25,999 nt of DNA, from NCBI RefSeq assembly GCF_051062515.1, contig NZ_JAMXEK010000015.1. One strand, written 5' to 3'. Positions 20,785 to 25,999 of this stretch are shown piece after piece (the first letter of the stretch is position 1; each line of letters begins with the position of its first letter). This DNA comes from Aliarcobacter sp017996075 (GTDB lineage Bacteria; Campylobacterota; Campylobacteria; Campylobacterales; Arcobacteraceae). The translations under genes and the position numbers were made by a program. The notes under the pieces are model-generated. The model was given only the letters and a program-made list of their open reading frames with translations, was not told the origin of the DNA and did no database searches.

Positions 20785-22283
20785 TTTTTCTTTCTTTTTG
20801 GTTTAAAATTTAAAAGTAATACAGCACTAGCAGTTGAAAGTACCAAAAGAAGTGATGGGAAACCAGTTTTATAAAGCATCTCATTACTTGCTAGCTCATA
20901 GATTCTTACTGCTAGTGTATCAAAATTAAATGGTCTTAAAATCAAAGTTGCTGGAAGCTCTTTTGCAATATCAATATATAAAATTAAAAAACCACTAAGC
21001 AAATAAGGTTTTAAAATAGGAAGATATATTTTAAAAATAGACTCTTTTTCGTTTTTGCAAAATATACGGCTTGTATCATCTAATGAGCTATTTATTTTGC
21101 TAAAACCATTTTCAACACTACCAATACTTGCTGCAAAATATCTTGTAGTATATGCAAAAATTAAGATTATAAATGAACCACTAAAAAACATAAAACCCAA
21201 TCCACGGTCTAAATAATTTGCTATCAAAAGTAGTCCAACAGCAACAACAGCACCAGGAATAGAGTATCCTAGCATTGATATTTTGTGAGTAAAACTTGAT
21301 ATTTTTGTAGGGAAAAATCTTAAATAATATACGATAAAAAAAGCCAAAGATATTATAAAACTACTAGAAACTATATTTAATTTTAAAGTATTAAACAAAT
21401 ACTCAAATGCTGTAAAATCAAGAGTGTTTATATCCAAAAAAGTCCAATAAAGCAAAACAGCAGTAGGTATAAAAAGTGTAAAAAGTGAAATTATAAAAGA
21501 TACTAAAAATGCAAAAAAGTTATATTTTCCTTTTAATTTTATTTTAGAAGGCTTCTCGCTACTGTTTGTTGAGCTAGAAAACTTGAGTTTTTTTCTAATA
21601 TTATATTCAACTAAAAGAATTAAAAATACAAAAACAAGTAAAATAATTGCAATATTTATAGCTCCACCTAAATCACCATAACCAAACCAAGATTTAAAAA
21701 TTCCAACACTAAAAGTCTCTATTCCAAAGTATAAAACAGTTCCATAATCGCTTAAAGTCTCCATAATAGCTAGTATTGTTCCTGCAAAAATTGCTGGATA
21801 TGATAAAGGAAGATAAACAGTGAAAAAAGCTTTTATCGGGTTTAATTTATATAAAGATATAAGCTCTACAACCGATTTTGATACCATAGAAAAAGATACA
21901 CGAGCTAGTATAAAAACATATGGAAACATTGCAATTGTAAAGATAAAAATAGCTCCGCTCATATTTAAAATATCAAGTTTTATGGATGTATCATTTAAAA
22001 TTTGTGATAAAAGTCCACGAAATTCAAAAAATCCAACATAAGTATAACCAAAAATATATGCAGGATAAGCCAAAGGAAGTATAAAACAAACAGAAAAGAA
22101 CTTACTACCAAAGTACTCAAATCTAGCACTTAAGTAGGAAGTTATTACTCCAAGTATTATTACAAATATTGCAGTACCTATTATTAAATAGATTGTATTT
22201 AATGAATATTCTAATAAAAAATTATGTTCTAAAAACTCTTTATTAAAAGAGCCATTAAATAGAAAATATATTATTAGTATCAA
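20781..22283 (-). CDS. fbpB: Fe3+ ABC transporter permease (fused two-half type)
   Basis: The ~500-residue inner-membrane permease has two homologous halves, each with about six membrane helices and an EAA-type loop (NPIKAFFTVYLPLSYPAIFAG and ESIFKIYLPILKPYLLSG), as in FbpB. The first in-frame standard start is TTG 22283, but it cuts into a hydrophobic helix. The frame stays open upstream (VAPILGLLISLPILILIIYF) through a possible CTG at 22349, overlapping the end of fbpA, to a TGA. No ATG, GTG or TTG lies in that extension. TTG 22283 has no ribosome site, whereas AAAAGGAAA lies just before the CTG. The true start is therefore probably upstream and non-standard. The function is secure. Confidence 0.9.
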   Translation of the reverse strand: MILIIYFLFNGSFNKEFLEHNFLLEYSLNTIYLIIGTAIFVIILGVITSYLSARFEYFGSKFFSVCFILPLAYPAYIFGYTYVGFFEFRGLLSQILNDTSIKLDILNMSGAIFIFTIAMFPYVFILARVSFSMVSKSVVELISLYKLNPIKAFFTVYLPLSYPAIFAGTILAIMETLSDYGTVLYFGIETFSVGIFKSWFGYGDLGGAINIAIILLVFVFLILLVEYNIRKKLKFSSSTNSSEKPSKIKLKGKYNFFAFLVSFIISLFTLFIPTAVLLYWTFLDINTLDFTAFEYLFNTLKLNIVSSSFIISLAFFIVYYLRFFPTKISSFTHKISMLGYSIPGAVVAVGLLLIANYLDRGLGFMFFSGSFIILIFAYTTRYFAASIGSVENGFSKINSSLDDTSRIFCKNEKESIFKIYLPILKPYLLSGFLILYIDIAKELPATLILRPFNFDTLAVRIYELASNEMLYKTGFPSLLLVLSTASAVLLLNFKPKRKKK

Positions 22284-22299
22284 AATTGGAAGTGATATA

Positions 22300-22323
22300 A
22301 GTAGCCCTAAAATAGGGGCTACT
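22300..22323 (-). promoter_or_regulatory. Hairpin between fbpA and fbpB
   Basis: An inverted repeat of perfect 8-bp GC-containing arms (AGTAGCCC 22300-22307, GGGCTACT 22316-22323) around an 8-nt loop, 17 bases past the fbpA stop in the direction of transcription. There is no T run. It may stabilise fbpA mRNA or lower permease expression. If fbpB begins upstream, it lies in coding sequence. Confidence 0.5.
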
Positions 22324-22339
22324 AAAAGCTTTATATTTT

Positions 22340-23350
22340 TTATTTCCAGTTTCCTTTTGTTGCTATTTCAACAGCTTTTCGTGTCTGTTTTCCAACTTCA
22401 TTTAAAGGTATTGTATCTTCTTTGAACTCTCCCCAAGAAGCAACTATTCCAGCTGGTTTAACTTTTGGATTAACAGGATATTCATAGTTTCCTTGTGCTA
22501 ACTGTCCTTGAGCTTCTTCGCTTGTTAAAAACTCTATTAGTTTTATTGCATTTTCTTTATTTGGAGCAAATTTTGTAATACCAGCACCTGAAATATTTAT
22601 ATGAGCACCTGTAGTTTTTTGTGCAGGAAAAAATACTTTTACCTCTTTTGCTATTTCTTCATCAACTTTATCACCACTATTTGCCATAACTCCTAAATAA
22701 TAAGAGTTTACAATAGCAATATCAGCTTCACCAGAAGCCACTGCTCTTATTTGATCTTTATCAGCACCTTTTGGATCTCTTGCAAAGTTATTTACTAAAC
22801 CTTTTACAAATTCAAGTGATTTTTCTTCACCATGATGTGCGATAATAGAAGCAAGAAGTGACTTGTTGTAAGCATTTGTTGAACTTCTAGTTATCACTTT
22901 TCCTTTAAATTCAGGTTTTGTAAGTGAAAAGTAGTCATCTAAGTGTGCTGGGTTTATAGTTTTTGGATTATAAACGAAAAGTCTAGCTCTTTTTGTAATA
23001 GCAAACCATTTTCCACCTTCATCTCTTAGGTGAGCTGGAATATTTTTTTCTAATATTTCTGAGCTAACCCCTTGAAGCAAATCCCTCTCTTTTGCTTCAT
23101 ATAAATTTCCAATATCAGCAGTTATGAGAATATCTGATGGGCTATTTGCACCTTCTATTGACAGTCTTGAAACAAGCTCTTCAGCTTTTGCAGTTATAAG
23201 GTTTACTTTAATACCTGTTTTTTCCTCAAATTTTTTGAACAAAGCTTTATCTGAGTCGTAGTGTCTTTGTGAATATACATTTACTTCACTACCACTTGCA
23301 AATAAAATATTTGCAAAAAATAGCGAACAAAGTAGCGATTTTTTAAGCAT
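22340..23350 (-). CDS. fbpA: Periplasmic Fe3+-binding protein
   Basis: The substrate-binding protein of the ferric iron importer. A signal peptide occupies about residues 1-18 (LLCSLFFANILFA, cleaved near A/SGSEV). The mature protein begins with VNVYSQRHYDSD, the classical FbpA N-terminal strand with iron-ligand Tyr/His candidates. The paired tyrosines Y217-Y218 in NSYYLGVM match the conserved iron-binding tyrosines of the family. 336 residues is a normal length. The ATG at 23350 has AAGGATGATTAA upstream. The promoter region carries a Fur-box-like sequence, so iron repression is likely. Confidence 0.95.
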   Translation of the reverse strand: MLKKSLLCSLFFANILFASGSEVNVYSQRHYDSDKALFKKFEEKTGIKVNLITAKAEELVSRLSIEGANSPSDILITADIGNLYEAKERDLLQGVSSEILEKNIPAHLRDEGGKWFAITKRARLFVYNPKTINPAHLDDYFSLTKPEFKGKVITRSSTNAYNKSLLASIIAHHGEEKSLEFVKGLVNNFARDPKGADKDQIRAVASGEADIAIVNSYYLGVMANSGDKVDEEIAKEVKVFFPAQKTTGAHINISGAGITKFAPNKENAIKLIEFLTSEEAQGQLAQGNYEYPVNPKVKPAGIVASWGEFKEDTIPLNEVGKQTRKAVEIATKGNWK

Positions 23351-23403
23351 TTAATCATCCTTTTTTATTTTATAATACATAATTTTTAAATTTAAAGTGA
23401 TAT

Positions 23404-23457
23404 GTTATAGCAAGTAAGCTTTAATATTTCTTAATATTAAGAATGATTATCAAGAGT
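23404..23457 (-). promoter_or_regulatory. fbpA promoter with Fur-box-like sequence and 16-bp palindrome
   Basis: Read on the minus strand, an extended -10 TGCTATAAC lies at 23412-23404. A perfect 16-bp palindrome TTCTTAATATTAAGAA (23428-23443) covers the -35 position. The Fur-box-like core AATGATTATCA (23442-23452) lies just upstream; the 19-bp window 23439-23457 matches the Fur consensus at 13 positions. This fits iron-dependent repression of fbpABC, as in other campylobacterotes. Confidence 0.65.
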
Positions 23458-23483
23458 ATGGAATTTTATATTTTATTATTTAT

Positions 23484-23492
23484 TGGTATAAT
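23484..23492 (+). promoter_or_regulatory. Extended -10 promoter of the amidotransferase gene
   Basis: TGGTATAAT, an extended -10 (TGn-TATAAT), ends 25 bases before ATG 23518. No recognisable -35 is needed for such promoters. It lies divergent from the fbpA promoter, about 75 bp away. Confidence 0.6.
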
Positions 23493-23517
23493 CTAAAAAA
23501 ATTTTACAGGATAAAAG

Positions 23518-24087
23518 ATGATTTTAATGATTGATAACTACGATAGTTTTACATACAATATTGTTCAATATTGCCTAGAATTAGGAGCTGATTTAAAAGT
23601 TATAAGAAATGATGAGTTAAATTTAGAACAAATTATTGCACTAAATCCTAGCAAAATTATAATCTCTCCAGGCCCTGCTACTCCAAATGAATCCGGAGTT
23701 TGTTTAGAAGTTATAGAGTATTTTGCAGGAAAGAAACCAATATTTGGAATTTGCTTAGGTCATCAAGCGATAGCTCAGGTTTTTGGAGCAAAAGTAGTGA
23801 GAGCAAAAAATATGATGCATGGTAAAACATCAAAAATAGAAGTTTTAGAAGATACAAAAATTTTTGATACCTTGCCAAAAGAGTTTACACAAACAAGATA
23901 CCACTCTTTGATTGTACAAAAAGATAATTTGTCAGAGGATATTATAGTAACTTCAAAAAGTATGGATGATGGTGAAATTATGTCTTTAGAGATAAAAGGT
24001 AAAAATATTTATGGAGTTCAGTTTCATCCTGAATCAATTATGAGTGAATATGGGCACAAAATTATAGATAATTTTCTAAAGATATAA
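23518..24087 (+). CDS. pabA: Anthranilate/aminodeoxychorismate synthase component II (glutamine amidotransferase)
   Basis: A class I glutamine amidotransferase that hydrolyses glutamine and feeds ammonia to TrpE or PabB on chorismate, for tryptophan or folate (p-aminobenzoate) synthesis. The 189-residue length is typical. Motifs are IDNYDSFTYNIVQY at the N-terminus, SPGPATPNESG, the nucleophile loop GICLGHQ with the catalytic Cys, the TRYHSL segment, and the His-Glu pair in VQFHPES. It is the sole trp/pab gene here, so which partner it serves cannot be decided; folate is favoured because trp operon genes are absent. AGGA lies 9 bases before the ATG. Confidence 0.92.
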   Translation: MILMIDNYDSFTYNIVQYCLELGADLKVIRNDELNLEQIIALNPSKIIISPGPATPNESGVCLEVIEYFAGKKPIFGICLGHQAIAQVFGAKVVRAKNMMHGKTSKIEVLEDTKIFDTLPKEFTQTRYHSLIVQKDNLSEDIIVTSKSMDDGEIMSLEIKGKNIYGVQFHPESIMSEYGHKIIDNFLKI

Positions 24088-24088
24088 T

Positions 24089-25288
24089 ATGTTTACAAAA
24101 AACAAATATACAATCTATTTTTATTTAATTTTATTTTTTATTGTATTTTTGTTGCTTATAACAGCAAATTACTCCTTAAGTATCTCATATAAAGAGGCTT
24201 TAAATTTATATTACAACAGTTCAATTTTGTCTATTATCACAAACTCTTTTACATATATTTTTGGACATAATGATTTAGCTTTAAGAGCACCTTTTATTAT
24301 TTTTTATACTTTAAGTGTTATTTTAATGTTTTTAATTACAAAAGATTATTTTAAATATGAAAAAGATAGATTCATATCTGTTTTGATTTTTATGTCTCTT
24401 CCTGGAGTTTTGAGTGCTTCATTGCTTGTAAACACAGCTATTATTGTCACTTTCTTTACTCTTTTGTATATCTATTTTTATCAAAAATATAAAAAGCATT
24501 TATACTATTTACTACCATTTTTACTACTTGTTGATAACTCTTTTGCAATACTATTTTTAGCACTATTTCTTTTTTCATTAAAAACAAAAGATAGAAAGTT
24601 GTTGTATATCTCTTCAGTTTTATTTGTAGTTTCACTGCTTATTTATGGAATATCAACAGATGGAAAGCCAAGAGGTTTTTTAATAGATACAGTTGGAATT
24701 TATGCAGCTATATTCTCTCCAATACTATTTTTGTATTTTTTGTATGTTATTTATAGATTAATAGTAATAAAACAGACGGATTTAACAACTTATATTTCTG
24801 CAACTGCACTTATTTTATCCATATTAGTATCTTTTAGACAAAAAATATATATAGAAGATTTTGCCCCTTATGTTGTTATTGCTATACCATCTATGGTTAG
24901 AATGTTTTTACACTCATATAGAGTAAGATTAAAAGAGTTTAGAACAAATTACAATATTGTAGCAATTTTGATAGTAGTAATGTTGGGAATAAATGTTGTT
25001 TTTACATTTTTAAATAAACCTCTTTATTTAATAATTCAAAATCCTCAAAAACACTTTGTTTATCAGTATCATATTGCTAAAGAGTTATCAAATGAGCTTA
25101 AAACCAGAGAAATAAATAATATAATATTAGACGATAAAGATTTGTTATTAAGACTAAAATTTTATGAAATTGAAGAAGGAAATGATTACTATTTATCAAC
25201 AAAAGAGTTCTATAACTACGATGATAAAATATCTATATACTATTATGAAAAAGAGATATTTACAATTTATATAAAAAAACTAATATGA
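24089..25288 (+). CDS. Polytopic membrane protein, GT-C/ArnT-PMT-like
   Basis: A 399-residue protein with about nine to ten hydrophobic helices and a C-terminal soluble domain of about 75 residues. The N-terminal helix, a short loop, then a pattern ending in FGHNDLALRAPFIIFYTLS resembles the PMT/ArnT (GT-C) glycosyltransferase start. The catalytic Asp-Glu of the first loop is replaced here by KE (ISYKEAL), so enzymatic activity is doubtful. It starts 2 bp after the amidotransferase gene and overlaps the pseudopilin gene by 4 bp (ATGA). Substrate and function are unknown. Confidence 0.65.
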   Translation: MFTKNKYTIYFYLILFFIVFLLLITANYSLSISYKEALNLYYNSSILSIITNSFTYIFGHNDLALRAPFIIFYTLSVILMFLITKDYFKYEKDRFISVLIFMSLPGVLSASLLVNTAIIVTFFTLLYIYFYQKYKKHLYYLLPFLLLVDNSFAILFLALFLFSLKTKDRKLLYISSVLFVVSLLIYGISTDGKPRGFLIDTVGIYAAIFSPILFLYFLYVIYRLIVIKQTDLTTYISATALILSILVSFRQKIYIEDFAPYVVIAIPSMVRMFLHSYRVRLKEFRTNYNIVAILIVVMLGINVVFTFLNKPLYLIIQNPQKHFVYQYHIAKELSNELKTREINNIILDDKDLLLRLKFYEIEEGNDYYLSTKEFYNYDDKISIYYYEKEIFTIYIKKLI

Positions 25289-25896
25289 AAAAAACATTTT
25301 TAATCCTAGAGTTGGTTTTTGTAATTGTAATTTTAGGTATTTTATATACAGTTTTTACACCAAAGTTACCAAATTATAAGCTTGATGAGGTGACAAATAG
25401 AGTTTTAATATATTTAAATTATGTAAGATACAAAGCTTTAATAGATGATAAATTTGAAACTGAAGTAAACGAATGGTTTAAAGGTAGATGGACAATGAAG
25501 TTTATGAGATGTAGAGAAGATAAAGGTGGAGGAATATATTTTACAATATATAGCGAGACAAATGATAAAGGACATACTGGTCAAGAAGAGAGCCTAAAAG
25601 ACCCTCTTACAAATAAATATATTTTCACTTCAAATTATTGTGAAAAAAATTCAGAAAATAGCCCTTTTGTGCTTTTAAAAAATTATGATATAGAAGATGT
25701 TCAAGTATCTTGTAATACAACAACTTCTATAGGGCAAATCTCTTTTGGAGTGGATGGTAAAGTGTATACGCAGTTAACAAGTGAAAATCTTGAACTTAAA
25801 AAACCATGCACTATTAGATTTGTATCAAAAACAAAAGAGTTTAGAGATATAAAAATTTACCCAAAAACAGGCTATATAGAAAAGATAAATAATTAG
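25285..25896 (+). CDS. Type II secretion/competence pseudopilin-like protein
   Basis: The 203-residue protein begins with a class III-like signal: KKT then FLILELVFVIVILGILYTVF, a long hydrophobic helix with Glu at +5 counted from the Phe. The C-terminal part is a soluble globular domain with cysteines (CRED, NYCEKN, SCNTT, KPCTI). The expected Gly before the Phe at the cleavage site is replaced by Thr, which is atypical for prepilin peptidase. It may be a minor pseudopilin that works with the GspE/GspF machine encoded at 2679-5218 (compare CtsG in Campylobacter). It overlaps the preceding membrane-protein gene by 4 bp. Confidence 0.7.
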   Translation: MKKTFLILELVFVIVILGILYTVFTPKLPNYKLDEVTNRVLIYLNYVRYKALIDDKFETEVNEWFKGRWTMKFMRCREDKGGGIYFTIYSETNDKGHTGQEESLKDPLTNKYIFTSNYCEKNSENSPFVLLKNYDIEDVQVSCNTTTSIGQISFGVDGKVYTQLTSENLELKKPCTIRFVSKTKEFRDIKIYPKTGYIEKINN

Positions 25897-25941
25897 TTTT
25901 TTACAAATTCCAAAATTTAACCAAACATTAAGCTTAACCTC

Positions 25942-25970
25942 TTGACAAATAGAAAAAAAGGCACTATAAT
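25942..25970 (+). promoter_or_regulatory. Consensus sigma-70 promoter reading out of the window
   Basis: A perfect -35 TTGACA (25942-25947) and perfect -10 TATAAT (25965-25970) are separated by exactly 17 bases. It is preceded by the palindrome TTAAGCTTAA (25928-25937). This is the strongest promoter in the window, as expected for a stable-RNA or ribosomal gene just beyond 25999. The downstream gene is not visible. Confidence 0.85.
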
Positions 25971-25999
25971 TCCCGTCCAATTTGACCAGCAGGTTTAAA

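Noticed and set aside
1..25999. CRISPR array, tRNA or rRNA gene
   Set aside because: No regularly spaced short repeats and no cloverleaf or rRNA-like conserved stretch were seen by reading. The strong promoter at the right end suggests a stable RNA or ribosomal gene outside the window.

Overview
The window is AT-rich, gene-dense DNA. Its gene content points to a campylobacterote (epsilonproteobacterium) of the Arcobacter/Aliarcobacter type: era followed by a Campylobacter Cts-like DNA-uptake cluster, a Campylobacter-type FbpABC iron transporter with a Fur-box-like sequence, GTP cyclohydrolase FolE, and very low GC codon use. The taxonomic call is an inference from gene families, not from a marker search.

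Layout. (1) 1-6773 is conserved core: a terminator from an upstream gene, era, then a tightly overlapping run encoding a GspL/PilN-like protein, a PilO/PilP-like protein, a GspE/PulE ATPase and a GspF platform protein (competence/type II secretion type), then corA and folE. (2) 6799-19851 is an accessory, defence-island-like block. It holds a WYL-domain regulator, a Phd/YefM antitoxin with a palindromic operator followed by a small unknown protein and a nucleotidyltransferase, a glycine-zipper protein, and a divergent XRE regulator. Next comes a ten-gene unidirectional operon (9985-16773) with three dynamin/Leo-type GTPases, a TerB-like protein, a DUF726-like alpha/beta hydrolase, two paralogous zinc ribbons, two small membrane proteins and one exported protein. 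Then come an antitoxin remnant, an AbiEi-like/AbiEii/HEPN three-gene operon, and a miniature FtsZ-like protein. (3) 19852-23350 (minus strand) is fbpC-fbpB-fbpA. (4) 23518-25896 is a TrpG/PabA glutamine amidotransferase, a GT-C-like membrane protein and a pseudopilin-like protein. The window closes on a consensus sigma-70 promoter pointing out of the window.

Most interesting points. The 9985-16773 operon looks like a membrane-remodelling or anti-phage system related to the dynamin-like Leo/Eleos class, but it has extra parts (TerB, DUF726 hydrolase, paired zinc ribbons, a periplasmic protein) that I do not know as a described combination. Outside it, the gene at 8832 and the FtsZ-like gene at 19227 lie 10 kb apart. 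Each is preceded by nearly the same promoter block with a CGACA-N5-TGTCG palindrome, so they are probably one regulon. The FtsZ-like gene is flanked by a ~115-bp direct repeat, one copy of which is a decayed fragment of the neighbouring HEPN gene; this marks a recent insertion or rearrangement. No rRNA, tRNA, CRISPR array or insertion sequence was seen, and no gene-free stretch exceeds 300 bases.
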